Assembly: GCA_019636815.1 (NCBI GenBank)
Contig: JAHBWT010000009.1
Location: forward strand, 1-64,000
Direction of reading: 5' to 3'
Source: Nitrospira sp.
GTDB lineage: Bacteria; Nitrospirota; Nitrospiria; Nitrospirales; Nitrospiraceae
DNA length: 64,000 nt
The position numbers and the translations under genes were made by a program. Shown here piece after piece: positions 16,407-25,504 of the stretch. Numbering within the stretch: the stretch's first letter is position 1; every line of letters begins with the position of its first letter. The notes under the pieces are model-generated. The model did no database searches. It saw only the letters and a list, made by a program, of their open reading frames with translations, and had not been told where the DNA came from.

Positions 16407-16772
16407 ATGGAAAGACAACCAGCAAATGCCACGCAGCAGAATCCGGCTTCTACCGACAAGCGCCGCATTCGTTTCGACGGCACCGGCGTGAAAAACTCCT
16501 ACGCCAACACATGCCATGTCGCCAGCACGAAAGAAGAAATCATCCTCAACTTCGGGTTGAATCAATCCTGGGATCAGGGACAGCAGGATATTCAAGTCCA
16601 ACTCACCAATCGCATCATCTTGAGTCCGTTCGCGGCCAAGCGTCTGGCGATGCTGTTGCGCGGGGTCATGCACCAGTATGAAGCGCGATTCGGGAAGCTG
16701 GATGTGGGCCCGCAGTCCGAGCCGGCGCCCAAGGCGGATGCGGCCGACGAGAAGCCGCAGGTCGTCAACTAG
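16407..16772 (+). CDS. DUF3467 protein of the secretion locus
   Basis: This small 121-residue protein has a DUF3467 core: SYANTCHVASTKEEIILNFGLNQSW, VQLTNRIILSPFAAKRLAMLL and an alanine/proline-rich tail. In DUF3467 proteins the domain is small, beta-rich and soluble; its function is not established. The gene lies 26 bases after the 3' end of the giant-gene remnant and 58 bases before the GAF-HlyD gene, on the same strand, so it is probably in the operon. An upstream GGGAGACAAGGAGGGAGACGAC tract supports the start. It could be a chaperone or targeting factor for the cargo; this is inference. Confidence 0.8.
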   Translation: MERQPANATQQNPASTDKRRIRFDGTGVKNSYANTCHVASTKEEIILNFGLNQSWDQGQQDIQVQLTNRIILSPFAAKRLAMLLRGVMHQYEARFGKLDVGPQSEPAPKADAADEKPQVVN

Positions 16773-16830
16773 GAGTCACATACAGAGGTTTGTCTGTGGA
16801 GCCCTTCGGTCCGCTCAGGACGAACGGGTT

Positions 16831-18327
16831 ATGAACGACATTTTTATGAGCGAACAACGGGGTCCGCAAACGATCGTGCCACCTGAATCGAGCATTCTGC
16901 CGAGGCCGGTCACTCTTTCCCCTGACCTTGCCGAGTTGATCAAAAAAGCGGCCACGGCGGAGCAGCTCAAGATCGTGTTGGAGCTAGTTTCCGCCGCGGT
17001 GGCTTCCGGCCGGTTCGCCGAGGCCGCGCGAGCCTTTGTGACCGAGTTGGCAACCCGCTTGGCCTGTGACAGGGTGAGTTTCGGTGCCGTGACGGATGGA
17101 CGAATCGAGGTGAAGGCTCTTTCTCACAGCGCCACGTTCAGCGCGAAGACCAATCTGATTCGTGCCGGTGCCTCTGCCATGGAAGAATCACTGGATCAAC
17201 GACAGACGATCGTCGTGCCTCCATTGCCGACCAGTCCGACCCAGGTTATCCGTGCGCACGAGGAATTGGCCCGACAGTTTGGGGCATTCACCTTGTGCTC
17301 CGTGCCGCTCGTGGAACAGGGAAGGGTCATCGGAGTCTTGACCCTCGAACGAGGAACCGAGCAGCCGTTCGATCGGCGGGAACTCGATCTGCTTGAAGCG
17401 GTCGGCGCGGTCGTTGGACCGATTCTCGAAGTGAAGCGGCGCGATGATCGCTGGTTGACGAGAAAAGCCTGGGAATCCTTCCGCGCTCAGATCTCTAAAC
17501 TTGTCGGCCCCCGGCATGTCGGCTTCAAGCTGGCCGCGCTGACCCTCACAGCACTGACAGTCTTCGTTCTGTTTGTCAAAGGCGACTATCGCGTGACGGC
17601 GAAGACGGTGCTGGAAGGGTCGGTCCAGCGGGCGGCAGTGGCGCCGTTTCAAGGCTATCTCGAAACAGCGCCGGTCAGAGCTGGCGACGTGGTGCAGGCC
17701 GGACAGGTATTGGCTACGCTGCAAGATCACGATCTGAGGCTCGAACGTCTGCGATGGATCAGTCAACGCGATCAGTTGGCAAAGGAACATCGTCAAGTCA
17801 TGGCTGATCGTGACGCCGCCAAGGTGGAGATCAAGGCCGCGGAGTTGGCCCAAGCCGAAGCGCAACTGGCGCTGGCGACGGACAAATTGGCGCGCGCGCA
17901 GATTATCGCGCCGTTTGCGGGCATCGTCGTAACAGGTGATTGGAGCCAGCAGCTCGGCTCTCCGGTGGACGAAGGAAGGGTGTTGTTTGAGCTGGCGCCG
18001 TTGGATGAGTATCGGATCATTCTGCAAGTCGATGAGCGGGATATCGCACCAATTCGCACCACGCAGGCCGGAACGTTGCTTCTCTCCGCACTACCCTACG
18101 AATCAATGCCGTTCAAAGTGACGAAAATCACGCCGGTATCCACCGCTAAGGAGGGACGCAACTTTTTTCGTGTCGAAGCGGCATTTGCGGAACGGCCATC
18201 CGAGCGTCTTCGACCTGCGATGGAAGGCATTGCCAAAATTGAAGTCGATCGGCGGTTGCTCGTCTGGATTTGGACTCATGAAGCGGTTGATTGGGCAAGG
18301 CTGAAGTTGTGGTCATGGTTGCCTTAA
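16831..18327 (+). CDS. GAF-HlyD fusion inner-membrane adaptor
   Basis: This 498-residue protein has a cytoplasmic GAF domain (about residues 45-200; LATRLACDRVSFG, VPLVEQGRVIGVLTLE) and one transmembrane helix (about 230-250). A periplasmic HlyD-type part follows: lipoyl-like half motifs (APFQGYLETAPVRAGDVVQAGQVLATL), a short coiled-coil hairpin (about 300-350) and a beta-barrel (about 370-450). It resembles type I secretion adaptors with a sensor added on the inside. The start at 16831 gives the best domain boundary; the frame is open further upstream through the DUF3467 gene. It is a component of the proposed export machine. Confidence 0.85.
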   Translation: MNDIFMSEQRGPQTIVPPESSILPRPVTLSPDLAELIKKAATAEQLKIVLELVSAAVASGRFAEAARAFVTELATRLACDRVSFGAVTDGRIEVKALSHSATFSAKTNLIRAGASAMEESLDQRQTIVVPPLPTSPTQVIRAHEELARQFGAFTLCSVPLVEQGRVIGVLTLERGTEQPFDRRELDLLEAVGAVVGPILEVKRRDDRWLTRKAWESFRAQISKLVGPRHVGFKLAALTLTALTVFVLFVKGDYRVTAKTVLEGSVQRAAVAPFQGYLETAPVRAGDVVQAGQVLATLQDHDLRLERLRWISQRDQLAKEHRQVMADRDAAKVEIKAAELAQAEAQLALATDKLARAQIIAPFAGIVVTGDWSQQLGSPVDEGRVLFELAPLDEYRIILQVDERDIAPIRTTQAGTLLLSALPYESMPFKVTKITPVSTAKEGRNFFRVEAAFAERPSERLRPAMEGIAKIEVDRRLLVWIWTHEAVDWARLKLWSWLP

Positions 18328-18378
18328 TTCGCTGGGATCTCTGAATGCGCTCAGATTGCGGGCACTTCCTGAGGCCAC

Positions 18379-20526
18379 ATGGCCGGTGATTTCTTCAGCG
18401 CGTCCTGGTATCGCGTCGAGCGGCTGAAGCCGCGAATGCGGAACCATGTGCATCTCCAGCGACATCAATACCGTGGACAGATCTGGTATGTCCTTCAGGA
18501 TAGAGCCGCCGACCGGTTTCATCGCTTCTCGCCGGCCGCCTACCACGTGATCGGATTGATGGACGGCCGCCGCACCGTGCGGGACATTTGGGATTCGGCG
18601 ACGGCGGCGCTGGGTGACGAGGCGCCGAGTCAAGATGAGGTGATTCGTCTCCTTGGTCAACTCCATGCCTCGGACTTGATGGTCTGCGACGTGCCTCCGG
18701 ACACGCGCGAATTATCGGATCGGGCTGATCAAATCGTGCGTCGTCACTGGAAGTCCCGCCTGTCCAATATCTTTGCCTGGCGGTTTCCTCTCTGCGATCC
18801 GGATCGATTTCTCACACGGTTTCTGCCTCTCGTGCGCCCATTCGTCGGCTGGACCGGTATACTGCTCTGGTCGCTGCTGGTCGGGCTTGGCGTTGTTCTG
18901 GGGATAATGCACTGGAGCGATCTTACACAGAATATCCTGGATCAGCTTGCGACGCCATGGACATTGATCGCCCTTTGGCTGCTCTTCCCGGTCATCAAGC
19001 TCTTGCATGAGCTTGGACACGGGTTTCTGACGAAAGCCTTCGGCGGCGAAGTCCATGAACTGGGAGTGATGTTGCTGGTATTTACCCCGGTGCCGTATGT
19101 CGAAGCTTCGGCCGCATGGGCTTTCCGCAGTAAATGGCAACGAATCTTGGTGGGCGCCGGCGGGATGATGGTGGAACTGGCGCTGGCGGCGATGGCTCTC
19201 GTGGTGTGGATCAATGCCGAGCCGGGAGTCGTCCGTCTGCTGGCCTACAATACTATTTTCATTGCGAGCGTCAGTACGGTGATTTTCAACGCCAACCCTT
19301 TGCTGCGTTTCGACGGCTATTACATGCTGATGGATTGGCTGGAGATTCCCAATCTGCGATCTAGAGCCACTGCCTATGCCAGATATCTGTGCGAACGGTA
19401 TCTGCTCGGACAGCGCGAGGCAGAATTGCCTCTCGCCACATCTGGCGAACGGGCATGGTTCCTCGGCTATGGGATGACTTCATCGATCTACCGCGTGCTG
19501 GTCGTCGTGGCTATTCTCATCTTTCTTGGCGAGCAGTGGCCTTTACTTGGTCTTTTGTTCGCGGCGTTGACGGCGGTGACCATGCTCGGCATTCCAATGG
19601 TCCGAACGCTCTCATATCTCATCTCACATCCATCACTGCGACAGATACGTGGACGAGCGATTGTCACTTCGACCGTTCTCGTCGCCGCCGTCATCGCACT
19701 CTTGTGCGGAGTGCCGGTTCCATTTCATACGATGGCCGAGGGCGTGGTCTGGCTGCCCGACGAAGCGGTCGTTCGCGCCGGCACAGACGGCTTCATCCAA
19801 CACATAGTAGCCGCCCCGGATAGTCTGGTTCATGCCGGAGATGTGCTTGTTGTCAGCAAACATCCACGACTCGAGGCGGAACTTCGCGTACTCAAGTCGC
19901 GCGTGAAGGAACTGGAAGCCCGTCATGCGGAGCAGCGCCCGGTCGATCTGGTGAAAGCGGCCATCGTTCAAGAAGAGCTGGCCTATGCGCGGGATCAGCT
20001 TGCGAGGGTGCGGCACCGGGCGGACGAGTTGGTGATTCGAAGCCGTGCGAGCGGAAAGTTTGTCATGCCCGCCCCTCAAGACCTGCCTGGACGGTTCATC
20101 ACGCAGGGAGAGACCATCGCGCATGTTGTCGACATACAATCGTTGATCGTACGAGCGGTGGTGCAACAATCGGATATCGATCTGATCCGCAACCGACATG
20201 AACCGGCATCCGCGCGTCTCGCCGAGCGGTTGGCTGAATCATTACCCGCGTACATTTCGCGACTGACACCGGCGGCGATCAATGAATTGCCCAGCACGGC
20301 GCTGGGAACAGAGGGAGGTGGCATGGTGCCGGTCGATCCTATGGACCCCAAAGGCATAACATCCATGTACAACCTATTCCATGTTGATCTGTCCGTTCCA
20401 ACAGCCTCAGAGGTGGTACGTACCGGTGGCCGTGTCTACATCCGGTTCAGTCATGAATGGGCGCCTCTGACGGTGCAATGGTATCGGCAGGTGCGACAAC
20501 TGTTTCTCACTCGATTCAATGTTTAG
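18379..20526 (+). CDS. PqqD-like/M50 metalloprotease/HlyD fusion membrane protein
   Basis: This 715-residue protein starts with a PqqD-like winged region (about 20-105; HRFSPAAYHVIGLMDG, TVRDIW) that in related systems recognises peptides. An M50 site-2-protease-type membrane core follows, with about seven helices. It has the zinc motif HELGH (210-214) and the NPLLRFDG motif (306-313), so it is potentially active. After the last transmembrane segment (about 385-405) comes a periplasmic HlyD-like arm with a coiled coil (about 440-510) and barrel. Related proteins are annotated as putative peptide zinc metalloproteases linked to export. It overlaps the next gene by 8 bases. In this locus it may act as the inner-membrane channel or cargo processor. 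Confidence 0.85.
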   Translation: MAGDFFSASWYRVERLKPRMRNHVHLQRHQYRGQIWYVLQDRAADRFHRFSPAAYHVIGLMDGRRTVRDIWDSATAALGDEAPSQDEVIRLLGQLHASDLMVCDVPPDTRELSDRADQIVRRHWKSRLSNIFAWRFPLCDPDRFLTRFLPLVRPFVGWTGILLWSLLVGLGVVLGIMHWSDLTQNILDQLATPWTLIALWLLFPVIKLLHELGHGFLTKAFGGEVHELGVMLLVFTPVPYVEASAAWAFRSKWQRILVGAGGMMVELALAAMALVVWINAEPGVVRLLAYNTIFIASVSTVIFNANPLLRFDGYYMLMDWLEIPNLRSRATAYARYLCERYLLGQREAELPLATSGERAWFLGYGMTSSIYRVLVVVAILIFLGEQWPLLGLLFAALTAVTMLGIPMVRTLSYLISHPSLRQIRGRAIVTSTVLVAAVIALLCGVPVPFHTMAEGVVWLPDEAVVRAGTDGFIQHIVAAPDSLVHAGDVLVVSKHPRLEAELRVLKSRVKELEARHAEQRPVDLVKAAIVQEELAYARDQLARVRHRADELVIRSRASGKFVMPAPQDLPGRFITQGETIAHVVDIQSLIVRAVVQQSDIDLIRNRHEPASARLAERLAESLPAYISRLTPAAINELPSTALGTEGGGMVPVDPMDPKGITSMYNLFHVDLSVPTASEVVRTGGRVYIRFSHEWAPLTVQWYRQVRQLFLTRFNV

Positions 20527-22501
20527 CACTATCCATCCTGCTCAGATCCATGGAGTCGCTTATCCTGAGCGAGCCGCTCCCTCGTTAAATGCCATCGATA
20601 AATTTGCCGAACGAATGGCCGGACCGATTCTGCGCCGAGTGCAAAATCGACTTCACCAAGACAGGACATGGCCTGCGAGGGTCTCGATGTCGGCCTCGCA
20701 GTACGCCACGATGCCGGACACCGCGATTTCTTCTCGGGTACAAACCCTTCGCGAGGCGTTCGTGCGACAAGGGTTCAGTGATCCACTCGTCGCAGAATCA
20801 TTTGCGCTCGTGAGGGAAGTAGCGGGGCTGACGGTAGGGATGCGGCATTTCGACGTGCAACTGCTCGGCGGTTACGCGCTGTTGCGGGGCCACGTGGCCG
20901 AGATGCAAACGGGTGAAGGCAAGACGTTGACATCCACGCTTCCGGCCTGCACGGCGGCTTTCGCCGGGATTCCCGTCCATATCGTCACCGTGAACGACTA
21001 TCTGGCTAGACGAGATGCGGAGACCATGGGGCCGGTATTCGGCGCGCTCGGGCTTTCTGTCGGCGTGATCGTTCACGGTCTTACCCTTGAAGAGCGGCGC
21101 GCCGCCTATGCCTGCGACGTGACTTATTGCACGAACAAGGAGCTGGTCTTCGACTACCTCAAAGATCGGTTGACCTTGGGACGTATGCCTAATTCACTGT
21201 ATGTGCAACTTGAGCGACTCTCCGGCGAATCGTCTCGTCCACATCAGCTTCTGTTGCGCGGATTGCATTATGCCATTGTGGACGAGGCGGACAGCGTGCT
21301 CGTGGACGAAGCCCGCACGCCGCTCGTCATCGCCGGTCGCGGAAATACCGATTATGAACGGCATGTGTATGAGCAGGCGTTGAGCGTGGCGCGCCGATTG
21401 AAGCAAGGAAGCGACTTTCGACTGCACGTGCGCGAGCGGCATATCCGATTGACGGAAGAGGGGTTGGCGCGCGTGTCGGAGTTGACGCGTTCGCTCGACG
21501 GAGTGTGGCAAGGACGGGGGCGCCGTGAGGATCTCGTTCGACACGCCTTGACCGCACTTCATCTATTTATTCGAGACAAGCACTACGTGGTGCAGGATGC
21601 GAAAGTGCAGATCGTTGACGAGTATACAGGGCGGTTGATGCCGGACCGTTCTTGGGAACGGGGACTGCATCAAATGATAGACGCCAAAGAAGAGTGCCCG
21701 CTCAGCGATCGCCAGGAAACGCTGGCACGTATCAGTTATCAGCGGTTCTTTCGACGATATTTGCGCTTGGCCGGCATGACCGGAACTGCGCGTGAGATTG
21801 CCGGTGAGCTCTGGTCGGTCTACCGGCTCAGTGTCGTGTCCATCCCCACAAACCGGCCGCTCCGCCGGCGTAGACGACCCCTTAGGCTGCACCGTACATC
21901 CACAGATCGATGGAACGATCTGGTTCGTTCGGTACAGGTGCTGCATCAGGAAGGAAGACCCGTGCTGATTGGAACACGATCGGTGGCCGCGTCTGAACAC
22001 TGTAGTCGTCTTTTGTCCGAGGCCGGACTGCCTCATCGCGTGCTGAACGCACGACAAGATAAGGAAGAAGCGGACATCATCGCTCGTGCCGGAGAAAACG
22101 GGCAAATCACCGTCGCGACGAATATGGCGGGGCGGGGAACCGATATTCATCTCGACCCGACAGTGGCCGCACGTGGAGGCTTGCACGTCATCGCAACGGA
22201 ACGTCACGATGCAGGACGTATCGATCGTCAGCTTTTCGGTCGTTGCGGCCGACAAGGCGACCCGGGCTCGTATCAAGCGCTCCTGTCGTTGGAAGATGAA
22301 TTGGTGACGGCGCACGTGAGCCGCCTCTGGTGGTTGCTTGCGAGTGTTGCGCTCAGCTTGGGCATGCGATGGCCCGCATTGATTATGTTTTGGTGGGCTC
22401 AACGGTCGGCTGAACGTATTCATACCCGCATGAGAACAGCGGTCATGCGGATCGACGATCAGCTCGATTCCACCCTAGCCTTTGCAGGTCGTTTGGAATA
22501 G
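20519..22501 (+). CDS. Short SecA-like ATPase of the secretion locus
   Basis: This 660-residue SecA homolog is shorter than housekeeping SecA (about 850-900). It has Walker A (MQTGEGKT, 129-136), a preprotein cross-linking region, Walker B (VDEADSVLVDEARTP, 254-268) and the second motor half with NMAGRGTDI (535-543) and RCGRQGD (575-581). After SLEDEL (590-595) the usual helical-scaffold, wing and zinc-binding tail are missing. A hydrophobic stretch (602-627) that could insert in the membrane and a basic tail are found there instead. The start codon overlaps the preceding stop (translational coupling). It is probably the motor that drives export of the giant protein; it is too truncated to replace normal SecA. 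Confidence 0.9.
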   Translation: MFSTIHPAQIHGVAYPERAAPSLNAIDKFAERMAGPILRRVQNRLHQDRTWPARVSMSASQYATMPDTAISSRVQTLREAFVRQGFSDPLVAESFALVREVAGLTVGMRHFDVQLLGGYALLRGHVAEMQTGEGKTLTSTLPACTAAFAGIPVHIVTVNDYLARRDAETMGPVFGALGLSVGVIVHGLTLEERRAAYACDVTYCTNKELVFDYLKDRLTLGRMPNSLYVQLERLSGESSRPHQLLLRGLHYAIVDEADSVLVDEARTPLVIAGRGNTDYERHVYEQALSVARRLKQGSDFRLHVRERHIRLTEEGLARVSELTRSLDGVWQGRGRREDLVRHALTALHLFIRDKHYVVQDAKVQIVDEYTGRLMPDRSWERGLHQMIDAKEECPLSDRQETLARISYQRFFRRYLRLAGMTGTAREIAGELWSVYRLSVVSIPTNRPLRRRRRPLRLHRTSTDRWNDLVRSVQVLHQEGRPVLIGTRSVAASEHCSRLLSEAGLPHRVLNARQDKEEADIIARAGENGQITVATNMAGRGTDIHLDPTVAARGGLHVIATERHDAGRIDRQLFGRCGRQGDPGSYQALLSLEDELVTAHVSRLWWLLASVALSLGMRWPALIMFWWAQRSAERIHTRMRTAVMRIDDQLDSTLAFAGRLE

Positions 22502-22503
22502 CG

Positions 22504-23163
22504 ATGACGGCACACCGTACACATCGTATCGTTGGATCGCTATGGGCCGTCCTTTTGGTCTGTTTTCCATCTCATTTGACGGCAGAAGATCTGACCTGCC
22601 TCATACATCCCTATGTAACCATCACGATTGTGTCGCCGGTTGCGGGCGTTCTTGAAACAGTTACGGTTGACCGTGGCGATTTGGTCAAAGAGGGACAGAT
22701 CCTGGCGACGCTCGATACGAGCGTGGAGCGGGCGACCGGGGCCGTGGCGCATGCGCAAGCCGAACTGACTAACCGCCGGCTGGCCGATTTGGAACTGAAT
22801 CGGACGAGTGCCGAAGTCGCTCTGCGCACGATTAAGAGTCCGATCAACGGAGTGGTGGTTGAGCGCTACATGCATCCCGGCGAATTCCCCAAGCAGGAGC
22901 GCATTTTGAAACTGGCACAGATCGATCCGTTGCGGTTGGAGACGTACGTGCCGGTTTCGATGTTCGGCAAGATCGCCGTCGGGATGTCAGCCATGGTTAA
23001 ACCGGAAAAACCAATCAAAGGTGAGTTCTCTGCCAAGGTGACCGTGGTCGACAAAGTTGTGGATGCCGCCAGCGGAACGGTCGGTGTCCGGTTGGAATTG
23101 CCAAATCCCCATAACAAGCTTCCCGCGGGATTGAAGTGTACACTCAAGTTTTCCCACCGGTAA
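22504..23163 (+). CDS. Periplasmic adaptor, HlyD/RND type (small)
   Basis: This 219-residue protein has a cleavable signal peptide (hydrophobic about 12-22, cut near LTAED) and lipoyl half-motifs (SPVAGVLETVTVDRGDLVKEGQILATLD; TIKSPINGVVVERYMHPGEF). The hairpin between them is very short, and a barrel domain follows (VSMFGKIAVGM, LPAGLKCTLKF). Membrane-fusion proteins of this type bridge inner-membrane pumps and TolC. It starts 2 bases after the SecA-like stop and ends overlapping the next adaptor, so it is clearly co-transcribed. Confidence 0.85.
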   Translation: MTAHRTHRIVGSLWAVLLVCFPSHLTAEDLTCLIHPYVTITIVSPVAGVLETVTVDRGDLVKEGQILATLDTSVERATGAVAHAQAELTNRRLADLELNRTSAEVALRTIKSPINGVVVERYMHPGEFPKQERILKLAQIDPLRLETYVPVSMFGKIAVGMSAMVKPEKPIKGEFSAKVTVVDKVVDAASGTVGVRLELPNPHNKLPAGLKCTLKFSHR

Positions 23164-24032
23164 TGCGAGACCTGGGCTGTCGTCCAAACTGTACCATCTC
23201 TCGCGTCGTTTGGCGCATGAGCTTTGCCGTATTACTTCTCTGGAGTGCAGAGCCAATCTCGATCAAAGCCGCTTCTGTAGCAAGCCACGCGGATCGCCAT
23301 GCCCGCTGTCTGACGAAACCCTCGGGGGAAGTTCTCATCAGTGCTCCAGTAGACGGCGTTATTGAGTCGATGCGTGTGAACCTCGGTGACATTGTGAAAC
23401 AAGGAGATGTCGTGGCCACTCTGGAGGCGACTCGGGAAACCGCGACCGTAGTCTATGCACGGACGAAGGCCGAGATGGTGGCTGCCATACAGGCCGCGCA
23501 ATTTCGGACAGAATTCACGAAACGAAAGGTTGCGCGCGCCAAGGATCTCGCGAAGATGTCCGCTATCGGGCAGCACGAACTGGATGAAGCCGAAACCGAA
23601 CATCGCCTGGCTGAGGCTGCGGTAGCGGAAGCGATGGAGAACCAGCAGCTCGCTCGTGAAGAATTGCGCCGAGCCGAGGCGGAGTTGGCGCTCAGAACGA
23701 TTCATAGCCCCCTCTCTGGGCTGATCGTCGAGCGATTTCTGTCCCCTGGCGAGATGGTTCGGCAGGGACCTCTCCTGAAGGCCGTGCAGCTTCATCCGCT
23801 CCAAGTGGATGCGTTGGTGCCGTTGTCATGGGTCGGGAAGCTCTTTCCCGGCATGGCTGCCGAGGTGAGGCTTGATATGGGAGTATCCCATTCGTATACC
23901 GCACGGATCGATTTGGTCGGAACCCTCGCGGACGGAGCGACCAATACCTTTGCCGTTCGACTGACGGTTCCCAACTCCGAGTATCGAATTCCCGCCGGGC
24001 TGCCTTGTACGGTTCGATTCTCAACGCCGTAA
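23163..24032 (+). CDS. Periplasmic adaptor, HlyD/RND type (larger)
   Basis: This second adaptor has about 289 residues and is a paralog of the one before it. It has a signal sequence (FAVLLLWSAEPISIKAAS), lipoyl motif SAPVDGVIESMRVNLGDIVKQGDVVATLE, and a coiled-coil hairpin of about 90 residues (about 95-180) longer than in its neighbour. The second lipoyl half is TIHSPLSGLIVERFLSPGEM, followed by a barrel. I place the start at the ATG of the TAATG junction (23163); the frame is open to 23136. Two adaptors of different hairpin length in one operon suggest a hetero-oligomeric periplasmic tunnel. Confidence 0.85.
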   Translation: MRDLGCRPNCTISRVVWRMSFAVLLLWSAEPISIKAASVASHADRHARCLTKPSGEVLISAPVDGVIESMRVNLGDIVKQGDVVATLEATRETATVVYARTKAEMVAAIQAAQFRTEFTKRKVARAKDLAKMSAIGQHELDEAETEHRLAEAAVAEAMENQQLAREELRRAEAELALRTIHSPLSGLIVERFLSPGEMVRQGPLLKAVQLHPLQVDALVPLSWVGKLFPGMAAEVRLDMGVSHSYTARIDLVGTLADGATNTFAVRLTVPNSEYRIPAGLPCTVRFSTP

Positions 24033-24158
24033 GCCGCAAACCTGGACAGTATTTTCATAGGACACCGCCCTTCACCGAAAGAGGCCATTCTGCGTGAGCG
24101 GAGAAGCTGCATCGACGGAGTCGAGTCAAAAACCTGAATGAGAAGAGGAGGTGCGCCG

Positions 24159-25496
24159 ATGAGTGCAAGAATTTCGTCGATCAGGTTGGTCGTCCTAACA
24201 CTGGCGATCTTTTCAACGCTCCCGCCATTCGGGGCCGACGTCACGCTTTCAGCGGCGGCGAGTGACGCTCCGGTGCTTCGACTCAGTCTGAAGGACGCGA
24301 TGGCCGCAGCCCTAGGAGACAACCCCACCGTCAGGCTCTACCAGGAAAAGATCCAAGCCGCTAAGGCCGTGACGCATACACAATTAGGCGCCTTGCTCCC
24401 CAATCTATCCAGCAACGTACGGCAGTCCCGTCAAACGTTTTTCTTGGGGACCGTGGGGTTGTCTCCGGCCGTCACGAACCCATTTTCTATCTTCGATGCT
24501 CGCGTCAATGCGAGCCAGACTCTCTTCAGCCTGACGCTGATTGATCGGTGGCGTGCGTCGCGAGAAGCCCTGCGTGCGGTCGAGTGGGATGCCGAGGTCA
24601 CCAAGTACGATACGATGGCGGAAGTCGGAATGCTCTACACGGAGGTGTTGAGGGCCGAAGCCATTGTGAAGGCCAAGGAGGCCAATGTTGCGCTGTTCAG
24701 CGAGTTGGCCGCGTTGGTCCGGAATCGTCGGGGAGGGGGCATGGGCACAGGGCTTGATACGGCCCGTTCCGAGGCTCAACTGGAGAATGAGCGACAGCAT
24801 CTCGCCATGGCCCGTGCCCAAGTCGAGCGGTTCAAATTCAATCTTTTGAACGCGTTAGGGATCGAGTATGAGGCGAAGCTCGTGCTGACGGATGAACTGA
24901 AACGAGAAGTTCCTGCCTTGCCGTCTCTGCAAGATGCGACGGCTGTGGCATTAACTTCCCGATCGGAGGTCAAGGCACAACATCAGCGCATCAAGACGGC
25001 GGATCTCGCACTACGCTCGACGACTGAAGAGCGGCTTCCTTCTCTTGTTGCGCAAGGAGATTACGGCCTGATCGGTAATCGCGTGCATAACACTGCGGCT
25101 ACCTACAATATGGCCTTGATATTGACGGTCCCGATTTTCGACGGCGGTCAGAGAGAGGGGCGGATCAGTGAGTCACGCAGTCTGGCTCGACAAGAAGTGT
25201 TGAAGATGACCGTGGTTCAAAATCGTGTGAGAATGGAAGTGCAAGAAGCGATCGTGACATTGGCTTCCGCTCAAGATCAAGTCGAGATTGCTAGAAGAGG
25301 GTTGGAGTTCGCTCTGTCGGAACAGGAGTTGGCGCAAGAGCGTTTCGCGGTACTGAGTTCCGCGAGCAATCTGGAGTTGACAAATGCCTTGTTTTCATTG
25401 GGACGTGCGCGAGATAACGCCATTGAGGCACTCTACCGACTGAATGTTTCTCACATTCACTTAGCGCGTGCGACAGGGCAATTAGATACGTTATAG
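24159..25496 (+). CDS. TolC-family outer-membrane channel
   Basis: This protein of about 445 residues has a signal peptide (hydrophobic about 8-25). It has the duplicated alpha-helical/beta-barrel architecture of TolC: LRLSLKDAMAAALGDNPTV at the N-terminus, then helical repeats with RSEAQLENERQ and LTSRSEVKAQ, and strands such as YNMALILTVPIFDGGQREG. GGAGGT lies 6 bases before the ATG at 24159; an ATG at 24138 is also in frame. It is the last gene of the secretion block, 126 bases after the second adaptor, and should provide the outer-membrane exit duct. Confidence 0.9.
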   Translation: MSARISSIRLVVLTLAIFSTLPPFGADVTLSAAASDAPVLRLSLKDAMAAALGDNPTVRLYQEKIQAAKAVTHTQLGALLPNLSSNVRQSRQTFFLGTVGLSPAVTNPFSIFDARVNASQTLFSLTLIDRWRASREALRAVEWDAEVTKYDTMAEVGMLYTEVLRAEAIVKAKEANVALFSELAALVRNRRGGGMGTGLDTARSEAQLENERQHLAMARAQVERFKFNLLNALGIEYEAKLVLTDELKREVPALPSLQDATAVALTSRSEVKAQHQRIKTADLALRSTTEERLPSLVAQGDYGLIGNRVHNTAATYNMALILTVPIFDGGQREGRISESRSLARQEVLKMTVVQNRVRMEVQEAIVTLASAQDQVEIARRGLEFALSEQELAQERFAVLSSASNLELTNALFSLGRARDNAIEALYRLNVSHIHLARATGQLDTL

Positions 25497-25504
25497 AGAG
25501 CTTA

